Positions 50,079-61,754 of a stretch of 64,000 nucleotides of DNA are shown here, piece after piece. A model generated the notes under the pieces. The model was not told the DNA's origin. It searched no databases and worked only from the letters and a program-made list of their open reading frames with translations. Origin of the DNA: Capillidium heterosporum (Eukaryota > Entomophthoromycota > Entomophthoromycetes > Entomophthorales > Capillidiaceae); the NCBI GenBank assembly GCA_016630905.1, contig WBMQ01000013.1, positions 806,001-870,000 on the forward strand, in the 5' to 3' direction. The number at the start of each line of letters is the position of its first letter. Positions within the stretch are counted from its first letter, which is position 1. A program made the translations under genes and the position numbers.

Positions 50079-50306
50079 ATGACCCCAAAATACAACCAAG
50101 AGTCCAACTACCTCGTCTACTACGGTAAACTCATCCACAAACTAAGCACTACCGAGAAGCACCGCATCCTAAAGACCAAAATCGAGTACCGGCTGGCTAG
50201 CAAGCTTGCCTTCAACCACCCCAAGAATGCAAGGATGACCCTTAAGATGCGAGTCAAAAAGCTGAAAGCGGCTGCCTTACCTATACTCGAATGTGAAGGC
50301 TGTTGA
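50079..50306 (+). CDS. 75-residue lysine-rich protein of unknown function
   Basis: ATG 131 bp downstream of TATATAAG. The leader between them is pyrimidine-rich (CTTTTACTTACCCTTATCC), as in highly expressed yeast-like genes, and AATAAATTTATT follows near 50386. The product starts MTPKYNQESNYLVYYGKLIH, continues as a basic helix-prone stretch (RILKTKIEYRLASKLAF, MTLKMRVKKLKAAALPI) and ends LECEGC with two cysteines. Base composition is richer in GC than the surrounding core, consistent with coding. No signal peptide. No family recognised; nucleic-acid or membrane binding would fit the charge but is inference. Confidence 0.55.
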   Translation: MTPKYNQESNYLVYYGKLIHKLSTTEKHRILKTKIEYRLASKLAFNHPKNARMTLKMRVKKLKAAALPILECEGC

Positions 50307-52049
50307 TGCACTTTTCTACTACAAGCTATTTATTTCTGTACACGTCTCCTACATCTTTACATTCCCCACCCCCTCTCCCTCTTAGCAAATAAATTTATTA
50401 GCATGTTATTTGAATTCAAGTTGGCTTATATGATATATGTAAAATCTTAGATTTATTAGTGCTCCTTCAAATATATAAAAGGTCCTTGTAGGATGTATCT
50501 CAAGCTTCTACTAGGATATTCCAGCTGCCTTGTACTACCTTGGTTCGGCTTCACCCTACGCCTCCATTTTATAAATTTATAAAAAATGTAGAGCTAATCT
50601 GACAGGCAGTTTTTTGAGATATTTTGTCAGTGTGGAAAATTATAGATTCATCCTATCAAGTCCATCTTTCGATTGAAATATCTGCCTTTACCAGGAAAAA
50701 AGCCTATCGATGGCTAAATATCATTGAAAAGCAGCCTACTGGCATTTTATACCAAGTGACGGATAATTCCAACTTTTATTGATATAGAGATGAGCCTAGT
50801 AACTTTATAATCAAAATAATGGCACTAAGCTATCGGTAATTTTATCTATTTCAAATGATTTTAATGTTTTTATTAGAACCTGGAATATTTGCTTAAAAGG
50901 CAGAAGATATGCTTCCAATTATTATACAAATAATCTTTGTATAGGATAATTAGATGGAGTAGTTGAAAGGCTTTTTATACTGGGATTACGATTCATTTAG
51001 ATACATATACATTGAATTTGAACTGGACCTTTTGAATCAATGAATATATATGGATACTAAGAAAGTCCTGTTAAACAAAAGAATCGAGCCTATAGAGTTC
51101 ATGTAAGTTTGCAGTTCTCTTAGTATATAGGCAGATAATTTTAGATGAATCCAGTCCAGTCTATATCGTAAAAAATTGACTTTATGGGCTGTGACTACTT
51201 TCATTTTTACATTTTTGTTGTGATAGGTAGCTCATAAATCTGTACCTAAAATTTGGAATTGCTATTGATAAGTTTCCATATTCCACCAAAAGTCTGGATT
51301 TTATCGGGAAATTTACATTTCTGAATCCAATAGAAGATGGAATCACGGGTACTTGGAAAAATTTAGTGTAAATACCGAATTGGATATACAATAGGATATT
51401 TAGATTGGGTTTTAGGTATACAAAGATAGTGGAAGGTGAAAGTACAGTTTGATGACTGTTCATTGTGGGTTGGATCTTAACTTTGGGCTTGATATATATC
51501 TATTGTATGGATTAATTTAAGTAATATTGATCTATAACGAATATTGTATACAGTGAAAATTAACACCTATTTGTGTAAGAAATTCAGGCCTATATGTAGG
51601 TTTACCATTTATTATTGGCAAGGTTCTCAGTAATAAAATCTATCTATTCAATACTCTACCAGGATTGAAAATATACTCAGTTGTATAGTATTAAATAGCT
51701 TTATCGAATAAACAGAAAATACTATACCTTTTTAAATGGAATAGAAAAACAATAGTAAAAAAGTAAATATTAGTTTTATAGTTAAATTAGAAACAGCTCT
51801 AATGCTAAAGTTAATAAAATTATATCGAATACCTTGTCGCATCCTACAGTTGTACATCTAACTAGAATAAATAGTGAATTTCAACCCAAGTCCGAATACT
51901 CACAAGTCAAATTAAAGTCGAGATCTTTAAACCATGGCTTGGTGATGTTGGAAGATTTATATTCCAGAGCAAATTTCCAAAATCGAAATGAAAAAACTAT
52001 AAGCCACTTAACAAAAGCTAACTCACCAAAACTTCTTTCCAGCGACCCA
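50307..52049. other. Core, middle: no gene recognised
   Basis: About 1.7 kb of AT-rich sequence between the 75-residue ORF and the 3' end of the Zn2Cys6 factor. Short frames on both strands lack supporting signals. Confidence 0.4.
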
Positions 52050-53960
52050 TTAGTAAACCTTCTTCAGCATACGATCAGCAACCTGACCAGCCACCGAGTA
52101 GATATCTCGGATGATGATCCATCGCTCCGAACTCGACTCCAGTATCCCTACTAACTCAGATATGCACTTGCTGATAGGGAGCTCATCCGACAATTTCACC
52201 TTGTTGATGATGACGAGATGAATGAACAGCGTCTGCAGGAAGGCATACCAGTGTACGGGGATAGAAGGTTCCAAAAACATTTCCGAATGAGTTCGAACAA
52301 TGTGGTAGCTCCGTCGTGCTCCGGCCACGCATTTTTGTAATGGGGTCAAAGTAGTCAGCGCGTTGATGGTAGGTTCGGGTTGCATGAATGGAAGTGGATC
52401 ATTTAGGTCTACAAACGGTTTGTTGAGGTCGACTAGCAATGATAGATAGAAAAAGTGAAGGTTGAGGGTGTGGAGGTTCAAGTCGTTAGGCTTCCCCAGT
52501 GTTGAGTCCAATTTAGGGCCAAGTGTCGTTTCAGTCTCACTTAAGCCTAGCATGACTTCCTTCTCCAGCTTGGTGCAGGTTCGACGGTAGGCATGGAGGG
52601 CATTCTTTTGACTCTCGTTGTCGTTACTGTTACTCAGTCTGAAGAGGATGGTTGCCTCAGCGTAGCGGGCCATGATGTCAAATACGGTGCAGACCTTGAT
52701 AAAGTAATCGGCCGATGTTTCGACACTGATGGTGATAGCTGCCTTGACCTTCAAGACCTCAGGTAAACCGAAACTGACAGTAGGTCCCAGTACTTGGTCC
52801 AGCTTAGGGATATCGGCCTCAGTAAACGAATTGAAGGCAAAGGGACGTCCGAAACAGTAAGAGTGGGCAACTTCGCACAGACCGAGTACCCACCAGGTTC
52901 GAGTGATAATCTTACTGAGGGTTGGGGGACGATGTTTGTCCTGGAGGTGAAAGCCGAGGCTGAAGCACATGCGATGGGCCATCCCCAACAGATTCCAATT
53001 CCGGTAGATGAGGGGGTCGTTTTCGCTGAGATTGGAATGGTAGCAAGCCAACGCCAAGGTTTGAACTGTCGAGAGGGAAGGTTTTAAATATATGTATTTG
53101 AGTTTCTGGGAAAGCGATACTGAGAATAACTGGGAGAGTTTGCGCCCCACCGTACGGTCGGGGTAATAACTGGCGCCAACCAGGCAAACCGCATCTTGTA
53201 AGGCTAGAAAACTGATACTCTGACACTCTTGGTTGAGCTTGTTGAAGAAATAGGGTGGGTAGATCAGAGGGTAGAAGGTGTTGAGGTAGGCAAAGTATAA
53301 TTCAGTCAGTTGCAACTTGAGACGGCTGTGTAAGCTGATATCCAAGTTGGGGATCTTTGGTGAGGGTAAAGCTTTGAGGTTGAAGGTAGTGGAGGTACAG
53401 TTGAGGAGTTTGGAATTGGATGTGAAGTAAAAGGTGGCCAACGATGGTCCTGAGTAATAAGCCCGTCCATCATTGTGCAGGTAGGTTTTCGAGTTGACAT
53501 TAGCCAGTACCGAGCTACTTACGATCTTACTTATGAAATTAGCCTCATCCATGAACAGCCGTGAAGTTGGAATACGCCGCGTAGGTACGAGTTCGAAACA
53601 GTTGTTGGTGTTAAAGACGAGAGTGCTGTTACCATTAAGGTTGGAATTCAAGCTGGTGCTGGAATTGGAATTTGTACTAAAGTTGACAACAAAATCCGAT
53701 CTAGCGCCTTGGGCCAACTTGAAACTGGCACTCTTACCTTTATTTCGTATCCGCTTAGATTTAGGGCGTTGTGCACCGAACCCACTTCGGTTGAAAGTAC
53801 ATTCTAAGCTGTTCTCCTGGCATTCAAAACATTTGGGTTTCGCCAAATTACACTTACGTTTGCGTATCTTGCAGAGATCGCATACCTTTGGCAACGGTCC
53901 TCGGCGCGTGCTGGTGACAACAGGTTTGTTGGGTAAGCCGTCGTACTCTATAAACTCCAT
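52050..53960 (-). CDS. Zn2Cys6 (Gal4-type) fungal transcription factor
   Basis: Single-exon nuclear regulator of 636 residues. The binuclear zinc cluster is at the N-terminus: C27, C30, C37, C44, C47 and C54 (CDLCKIRKRKCNLAKPKCFE, then CQENSLEC), followed by a basic stretch (KSKRIRNKGK). The S/N-rich linker (about 95-115) leads to a fungal-specific middle homology region: LQLTELYFAYLNTFYPLIYP, ALACYHSNLSENDPLIYRNW, HRMCFSLGFHLQDKHRP and ITRTWWVLGLCEVAHSYCFG with RPFAF. The C-terminal helices run to the end (SVAGQVADRMLKKVY). It is the only long gene in the core between the inverted repeats. Its targets are unknown; location makes the flanking peptide genes candidates, which is conjecture. Confidence 0.93.
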   Translation of the reverse strand: MEFIEYDGLPNKPVVTSTRRGPLPKVCDLCKIRKRKCNLAKPKCFECQENSLECTFNRSGFGAQRPKSKRIRNKGKSASFKLAQGARSDFVVNFSTNSNSSTSLNSNLNGNSTLVFNTNNCFELVPTRRIPTSRLFMDEANFISKIVSSSVLANVNSKTYLHNDGRAYYSGPSLATFYFTSNSKLLNCTSTTFNLKALPSPKIPNLDISLHSRLKLQLTELYFAYLNTFYPLIYPPYFFNKLNQECQSISFLALQDAVCLVGASYYPDRTVGRKLSQLFSVSLSQKLKYIYLKPSLSTVQTLALACYHSNLSENDPLIYRNWNLLGMAHRMCFSLGFHLQDKHRPPTLSKIITRTWWVLGLCEVAHSYCFGRPFAFNSFTEADIPKLDQVLGPTVSFGLPEVLKVKAAITISVETSADYFIKVCTVFDIMARYAEATILFRLSNSNDNESQKNALHAYRRTCTKLEKEVMLGLSETETTLGPKLDSTLGKPNDLNLHTLNLHFFYLSLLVDLNKPFVDLNDPLPFMQPEPTINALTTLTPLQKCVAGARRSYHIVRTHSEMFLEPSIPVHWYAFLQTLFIHLVIINKVKLSDELPISKCISELVGILESSSERWIIIRDIYSVAGQVADRMLKKVY

Positions 53961-55898
53961 AACTCTTGGCTGGTTAATCTTGTAAAGGAACTATGGTCGC
54001 TTCAAATTCTTGGCTCAAGAGTTTTGGAATAAGCTCCATTCTTTCACTCAGGGGTAGTAGGAATGTCTAGCACCCGATTTAGTTGGCCTATTATTAATTG
54101 AAAGATCGGTAAAACATGTTCAAATGGGAGCTGGAAATCAACTTGTTTCATTTTAACTTTGGCTACAATTTCAATAACAGGGTGGCTGAAAAGTTTAGCC
54201 AGCTTTTGCTAGCAAGTGATGGCATTTGTCAAGAAAGGTAACACCGACTTCTTACCCTAGATAACTATAAGGGGGTTTGCTATTTTCCAGCTTTTCGAGC
54301 TGATGTTCGAAGCTAATTGGACTGATAAAGCTTAGAAAGTCTAGAGCTAGGCATTAGATTTCCTGGAGAAAAATTAAATAGAATTTTCTAGCTATGCTGT
54401 GTATAATTGTCCTTTGTAGCCGAAGATATATAGGACTGGCTAATCGACTGCATTTCCTCCTTTCTGATTATAATGCCAAGGGTTGGTGTGGACCCTTGGT
54501 CCTACTACTATTAAATATGATAATAGCCTTGATTTAAAAAATATGTAGAGATGGTTCCTGACCAACCTTAATCCAAATCTCAGCTGCAATTTACAACCAT
54601 TGCAGCTTGAGCAGTAAGATTCATAGGAAGATTAATCCTTTTTGATTTCAAGTTTCATTCTATTTCTGAGCTTTCATAATAGTTTTTATTACCATAATGA
54701 CTGATTTTCACCCCTTTTTATAACAATATCAATATCACAAAGTTGAAGTTCAACATGCTAAGGTATCATCAATATAACATTATGTAAACAGTATTGGCAC
54801 CAGTTAACCTCCTTTAACCATATAATTGGTTTTACTAATACCAACCCCTTCATCCTAATGACAACTTTCTTACTGGAATTATCAACAGATATTTGTGCTA
54901 CTCCCGCTCCATTTACCTATTCCGACTACATTTTTAATGCAGATATCGATTAGATCTAAACAAATAGTAAAATCTATAGGTTCAAAAACCAACAACATCT
55001 TGCTAGTACCATTATGGAACAAGTAAATAGAAACTATTCTTGCATATATATAATTTCTAACGCTACATTAGCTATTTAGTGTTGGTTCGTGGACTTTACA
55101 AGATTCGGGATAGTTTTTTAACATTTTTGTGATTTTTAAGTACTTGTGATAGCATACTAAAGCTAGTGCTTGAAAGTATTCCAACAGGTGAAAGACTAGC
55201 CAAAAATGACAAATATCAGATTTTGAAAAAATTAAATAGGTATCTGAACCGATGAGATGAAAGCAAAAGAAGCAGAGAACAAATATCAATGGAGGATAAG
55301 ATTCGATAGTCCAGAGATCCAAAGTTCTTAAAATAGAGGATATTTCTGATCTAAGCATAAGAGTATAAAAGCTAATATATATTGGTTTAAATAAATATAT
55401 TAGGTTCTACATAAATTTAAATTGAGTTTTACACATATATTTTTTAATGGTAATTTAATGGAAGTATTAACTTCCAATATCGTTTTAAGCCTGTTTTTTT
55501 CTAAGTCAATATCGAAAGATGCTTGTAACGACTGTCCGATAGAACCAGTCATTGCAATAAATTGGAGTCGCTAGAGGGCAATGCCCAGCATTCAGTACTG
55601 AATTAAATTGATAGTAGATAGCTTATCTTATAGTTTACAGATTTTGGTACATGATTTTCCTTCATATCAGTTCAGCTTCGCACTACCCAATTAGACTTCA
55701 TTATTTAAAGTTCGTATTTAAGTAATATACTTTAGTTAGTATCATCTGACCCACGACTAGAGTGGTTATTAAATTTGATAGTTTCAAATGAAACTTTCTG
55801 TCATTGTCTGTTAGATTTTACTTGGGATTTAGTAAATAATATGTATCGTACTTTGAACTTAACAATATTATAATTTCGGTACCACAAATCAGTGAGAC
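53961..55898. other. Core, right part: no confident gene
   Basis: Promoter side of the Zn2Cys6 factor. A hydrophobic 96-codon frame on the minus strand (55358-55068) has an ATG but no supporting signals, so I do not call it. Confidence 0.4.
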
Positions 55899-56965
55899 TT
55901 TAACTCAAGCCCGATGGCAAAAGCTACTGCCGATGTACCAATGTCAAAAATTGATGAGGCTTCAATGCTGTAGTCCAACTATTAGATCCAGCATCATAGC
56001 AAGTCAAAGATTTAGGTCCAAGGTTGATTGTATAAAGGTATAATAACACAATTGCTTCATTACTTTATAGAAGCTTCGATGTCAGCCTCTTACGATGGTG
56101 TCTCGTAGAGAATTTCAGCACTACCTTTGGGCTTTGAAACTGAGACTACAGTTATGTAGGCATTCCGAGTCACGTGTTAGATGCTTCGACAGCAGATCAA
56201 CAACCTCAGATTGCTAAATACTTTAAGCGTAGGTTCCAAAGAATTGCACTCCGTTCTGTTTTAACTTCTATAAAGCTTCATTGATGGTTGGTTGATAAAG
56301 CCCATCTGTAAGCTTAAAGTGCCTGTTTTAACACGATTTGAGTGGCAACTGCTAGACATCACATACTTTAAACTTTGTCAGCTGTAAAACGGTTATCATA
56401 GTAACGCCTTGATTCTAGTAGCAGGCACCAGTACAGTTATTTGCACCTTTAGATGTAGATTTATGAGAGGTGATTATTTGTTTATGGGATTTGAATTGAA
56501 ATTTGGTATCGATTGAGGTACGAATTTGGGGACTAGTGAAGTGCAAATAGCAGTTGGAGTTCAATTCTGAAGTTTAGCTAGGTTGTGAGCAATTTGCTAC
56601 ATTTTTGCAAAACAGTATCCATTATACAGCCGCTTATCGACATACGCAAACAAAAAGCAAAATATAGGCCGCATATTAGTGTATAGACTCGAAAATACGC
56701 TGTATTGGTGATACATGTTTCATTTGAAAGAAGAATGGGGCTTTGCCTAAACGTAGACTATTGGAAATCTATAAATGGTTGGGATAAAGTGCAGCAGGAG
56801 TTTATTAAAGGTTTAGTATGAAGCTGTATTTACATTTGATACATGTGGTATAAATAGATAAATTAAGATGGTGGTGTAGGGTGTATATGTACAGAGGGGA
56901 TGTGGTGGTCCCAAAGGTATAGGCATCGTTTGAAGTGAGGCAGGCTCGGCTTTCAAATAATAAAT

Positions 56966-57028
56966 CTAAGCGAGCCCCTTCTTGCCCTTGAGGGCCTTGA
57001 TACGTAGGATAACTCCAGGAACGATCAT
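56966..57028 (-). CDS. Amphipathic micropeptide, 20 residues (copy 4, right arm)
   Basis: Exact mirror of the copy at 46163-46225, including TATA (57087-57094) and upstream element (57162-57173). Confidence 0.72.
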   Translation of the reverse strand: MIVPGVILRIKALKGKKGLA

Positions 57029-58479
57029 TGTAGTGGTTGATGTAAATATGGTAATTTGTTAAAATAATATGTCGACAGATCCAAGCTTTATATACCTATC
57101 TAGAAACCATCAAAACTGCGATGGTACCTGAGCTTCTGGGTTGCGTAATCACCTTTATTATCCTTTGGTAATTAAATTCAGCGCTATCACTAGATGCAAA
57201 GTCCACAAATAGATGATTTGCTTAAATCGTTGCTAAGCCAGATTTTGTCATAAAAGCCAGATTTGCCAATCCTTTGCTATACGGTTAATGCCAATTTGGA
57301 TACTGTAAGATATACTATTAATATCTCGATAGCAAAATAAAAAATAGAATATACAGGCAGTTTTTATATACCCCTTTGAAATTGGAGGCACTTTGCCTAT
57401 ACCGCATTCAGTAACTTCATGGATGCCTGAAAGTAGGCTTATCTGCGTTTCAGCGGATTTTGATTCCAACATGAAAGAATTGGCTAAAAGAGGAGCGCGA
57501 CTTGATATAGTGCGTAGCTGCCATTGCTGATAGATAACGCGTAGTCAATTTAATTTAATAAGGTTTATTGACAATAAATAGTTTTAATCGTAAGCTTATA
57601 TGATGGTATATGGCAATTTGGATGCCAAGAAATCCAATTTGCGAATTTTTAGGTAAACAGAATTACGTGTAAGGTTAGAATTCTATGGTTTAAACATGGC
57701 CTAATATTTCCAAGGGAGAGACTTTATTGATCCAAGAACATGAATCCTGTATCTAGAATATTCTACAATTCTATATAGCAAGTACAACACGACATTGAGC
57801 CTGATGTTTCATTTGCTGATCAAATCGGCACTTCCACCTACACATTCGATAAGCCAAACTAAACCTGGAGTCTATACAAGTAGAAATCCAAATCTGTGCA
57901 GCAAAACTACAAGCCCCAACTTAACTCGGCTTCATCTTCCAGCACAAAGCAATTGATGTGCTACTCTACTTCAAAGTGGCTTTAGGTTCTTCCTATATTT
58001 ACTTTTGAATCACGCCTGTCAACCTACTGTATATTCTACAATAGGTTGAAATGGTTAGTTTTATAGTGTTCTTGGATTGGGAGTAGACAGCAGTGAAATT
58101 AACTATTGGTAAACCTATGTTTGAACGGCAACAGGTATATTAAAAGCTTTCCAGAGCGATCCAATTTTCATAGAACATCCATGTAGCTAGGTTCGTATAA
58201 GCAAAAGCATTTCAAAATTTATAGAATAAATGTATAAAAGAGTTTATTTAAGTTGGATTAAATAGTTGGAGCTGCATTTGATATGTATATTAATTATTAA
58301 TTGTAAAAAGAGATTCCATAAATATGTGTAAGGAGAAGGAGAAGGAGCTTTAGGGTTGTATAGGTGGTTTCTCATAGAAAAGGTAAAGGGATTGCTAAGT
58401 TTGATGGGTACAAAGAAAATAATCTAATTCAAACGGCACTAGTGTCGCTTGTAGCAAGGTTGAAGTAGCATCCACAAAG

Positions 58480-58542
58480 CTAAGTGGATTCATTCTTTGG
58501 CTTGATAGCCTTGATACGTTTGATAAAGTCGGTAATGATCAT
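58480..58542 (-). CDS. Amphipathic micropeptide, 20 residues (copy 3, right arm)
   Basis: Exact mirror of the copy at 44649-44711; TATA at 58598-58605 and upstream element at 58676-58687. Confidence 0.72.
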   Translation of the reverse strand: MIITDFIKRIKAIKPKNEST

Positions 58543-59936
58543 AAAAGTAATTGGTTTATGGATAGCTGTTTGGTAAAGAGCTATTGCAGTAGCCAGGCTT
58601 ATATACTTATCTGAAAGCCATTGAGTCTGCAATTATGGCCAAATTTCTATATAGAATGTGCATTTTACTAAACACCCTTTGATAATTTGGCTGTAAAGTT
58701 TACCTACTGGTGCCACATTTGGGCTGGCTAAGTTTGTCAGCCTGTCCAAAGCTTAACTGTATATTTTGGAGTGAAAATCGTTTATTTTTAGCATGTTCAA
58801 TAACAAGTTTTCGAACCAGATTTGGATTTATTTGCTTCATGTGTATTTGTAGCTGAGGGTAAAAGGACTAATTGAATGCAAACTACAATTCCATATGCCT
58901 CTATTCGAAATAGCCTGTAAGACGACCATTTCCAATTTAATAAACTTTGCATCAGTGCTAAGAGATGATCCATTATAAACATACTTGGCAGTTGAAAAAG
59001 TTCCATATTGTATGTTCTTGATGTAGGTAAAAATATACGCTTAAGTTTAGAATCCAATAGCTATGGTAGTGTCTAATACCTACGAGTATGGTGCAGTAGT
59101 TTGGTTTATTATACCGGTTGTTTGTTTAAGATATTAATAGGCCGGCACTTGGGCTCAATATTGATGGTTTCTAATTAGGACGCTTTATACTTGTATACAA
59201 GGGGTGCGGTACAAAGTTGAGCCCATCGATTTTGGCCTTGATTGACTAATAGAGCCTGCCATTTATATATTCTATCTTACAGGTAGGCAGTGAAAGATTT
59301 ATTGGCATTGTAGTGAGGAAGCTGACAGGTTCACCTTAAGACCAACCGGCGACCTACCGATCAAAGATCTCACCTCTCATCTCGACAAACTCGTTCTTGA
59401 GAGTGCTCCATTCCAACCATACGGGACCCCATATCCCGTGTAGAGCGGATATAAAGCTTACAGCTGCATTTCTCCCTTGATAAACAAATTGAACTGGTAG
59501 TTGATCCTACTTTGAATACAAACTCAAATTGATGGCGTGCAAACTATAGCTTACAAATCTTTCTGATTTCAATAGTAAAATATTGATCCGCCGCTATTAC
59601 AAAAAGTAGGTGTGGATTTACATTTACTGCATCTATGTCAAGTAACAAAATATTTAAGCCATCCACTAGTAGAAAACATTCCTCAACAAACCTTTAATGA
59701 CGATTCCATGTTAAAGTATACAGATAAATAGAATCTTCCAAAACATACGCAATTCAGAAGCTTTATTATAAAACGGGCGAGTCTATTGGAAGTTTATTAA
59801 GGTTTATAGCTATATATGATATGTATGTGTATTAAGTGGAGTATGGGAATCCTATAAATTAGATATGTACAGAGGAGGTAAGGTGATTCAAGGGAGATGG
59901 TAAGCCTATACCAAGGTGAGTTCAGCCTCCTTTAAG

Positions 59937-59996
59937 CTAGGCCGAGCTCTTGCCCTTGATGGCCTTGATGCGTTTAACAAAATCGGTAATAATCAT
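59937..59996 (-). CDS. Amphipathic micropeptide, 19 residues (copy 2, right arm)
   Basis: Exact mirror of the copy at 43195-43254; TATA at 60049-60056. Confidence 0.72.
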   Translation of the reverse strand: MIITDFVKRIKAIKGKSSA

Positions 59997-61531
59997 AAAA
60001 GTAGTTACTTTTCTAAGTTTAATTAAGATTGGCTGATGAATCCAGGGGTTTATATACCTTGTCGAAGAGATGACAAAGCTGCGGTAGTATCCGAAGCGTT
60101 ACAGCTCCACAGCTACTTCTCATAACATCACTCACTAGTTGAACTCGGGGCTACCATTACCTGGAAGTTCTTTTATTGACGCTGCGTTTTGGATTATTGG
60201 TGAGGGTGCTAATATCGCCATAACTATCAAGTTTCCCAAATCCTTATCTATAAGTCCGATATCAAAGCGCAAGTTGTAGAACAGACAACTTTGGACCTCT
60301 TGATGATGAAATGGCAATGGAGGGTACGGCTAATTCTTAACAGTATATTTAGAATTCCAAATAGTCTGCCTATGTTACAATGACTAATTTTGTGAGTACT
60401 TGAAAGTGGTCTAATGTTTGTTTATGTTTGGCGGCGAAATTTCCAGTTCAGACTAAAGGAACAATTGCTTAATTAGGAAGCGCAATTTGATGGAATGCTT
60501 GATTGTTATGGACTGCAAGGCAATGTATAGTTAGCTTAACATAGCAAATATATCGATATGCAGGGTGGTTTAAAGGCAGGCTCATCTACCGATGTTTGAT
60601 TTCTTGGAAGTTGGTAAAGAATCCGAATTGAAAATTTGGATATAGGTAGAGGACTATGTGAGGGATTGGAATTGCGTAATTCTAGTCTGCTACCTCAAAA
60701 GGCACAGTTGCATTTCTTACTATACTATTGTTTGTTTAAGACGTCACTAAACCATATTCCAAGCTGAGAATAGAAGCTTCTATCTAGTATGCCCTACAGC
60801 CATATACGGTGAATTTGAAACGACAAAGCCTGCTGTTTCTATTATGTAATGAAATTCGCCGTTCAGTCCATACGTCCGATGAGTAAAGCTAAACTTGAAG
60901 CTTCTACGAATAGGTACACAAATAACACAGTAGAAATCCAAAACCATAGTTTAAATGTGCAGCTATGGATAGATTGCTCTACTCAAACATAGCAGTTTTA
61001 GTTAGGGTTAGGCAATTCCAATGCAGCGTTAGCCACCAACCTATTTAATGTCCTAAGATAGACAGAAAGTTTACATTCAGCTTATGCTTTGGACAGAAGC
61101 TAGTGATAGTAGGAAAGTCAGCCATCGACAAATCTACATCCAAACGACAATAAATGTATATCTAAGCTATATAGTAATGTTTGGGTGTGTTAAAATGGAA
61201 AGGCTATCCAATAGCAATCTAAAATCCAAACATACAGGTTTGTGCAAGTAAATAGAATTCCAAAACCCATAGGCAAAAGTAGTATGGGTAGGTTTATTTA
61301 AAGTTTATTAATAAGCTGGAGTTGCATTTGGTGTGTACGTCAATAGTAATGGAGTAAAGGGATCCAATAAATAGTATATGTGCAAGGGGTATATAAGATA
61401 TCAAATTGCCCAGATGGTGCCCCTAGTAGGCAATATAAGGGGATCCATAGGCTTGGTGTGTACAGGAGAGAGGATAAAGTTTAAGCAGTGCTGATCTGGC
61501 CAGTAGTAATGTAGAAATAGTTTCCCTAAAA

Positions 61532-61603
61532 TTAAGCAGATGCCTTGTTTGTTTTGATTGCTTTGATGGCCTTGATATGTATGATAACTCCGGGAACGAT
61601 CAT
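61532..61603 (-). CDS. Amphipathic micropeptide, 23 residues (copy 1, right arm)
   Basis: Coding sequence identical to the copy at 41588-41659, but only six bases upstream of the ATG are shared; the promoter is different (see 61655-61754). Substitutions against the left arm begin about 10 bp after the stop codon. Confidence 0.72.
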   Translation of the reverse strand: MIVPGVIIHIKAIKAIKTNKASA

Positions 61604-61654
61604 TGTAATAATGGGTAAAGTGATGATGTTAAAAATTGTGTCGGTAGGCTTAGG

Positions 61655-61754
61655 CCTTATATACCTACCTGAAGATTTATAAAACTACGGAAAAGCTTAT
61701 ATTGGCATAGTCCGTAGCTATTTTTGGTATGCCCTTTAACAATTAAATTTGGCT
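61655..61754 (-). promoter_or_regulatory. Promoter of right outer peptide gene (not part of the arm)
   Basis: TATATAAGG (complement of 61655-61663) and AATTGTTAAAGG (complement of 61743-61754) keep the 80-bp spacing of the array promoters although the rest differs from the left outer promoter. Further upstream the sequence resembles the region upstream of copy 4 (AATTAAATT, then GTGCAAAGT versus ATGCAAAGT). Confidence 0.6.

Larger units (their letters stand above)
55899..61609. repeat. Right arm of 5.7-kb inverted repeat
   Basis: Reverse complement of 41582-47292 (positions sum to 103191). It carries the same four micropeptide genes on the minus strand. The outer edge falls six bases upstream of the outer peptide's ATG, so promoter sequence beyond it is not shared with the left side. 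Confidence 0.97.

Noticed and set aside
55068-55358. Hydrophobic 96-codon ORF on the minus strand
   Set aside because: No promoter, splice or family evidence; F/L/I-rich frames arise easily in AT-rich DNA.
47293-55898. Mating-type locus
   Set aside because: No alpha box, HMG or homeodomain protein found in the core; only a Zn2Cys6 factor.
41582-61609. Transposon or terminal-inverted-repeat element
   Set aside because: No transposase, integrase or reverse transcriptase frame, and no target-site duplication seen at the arm edges.
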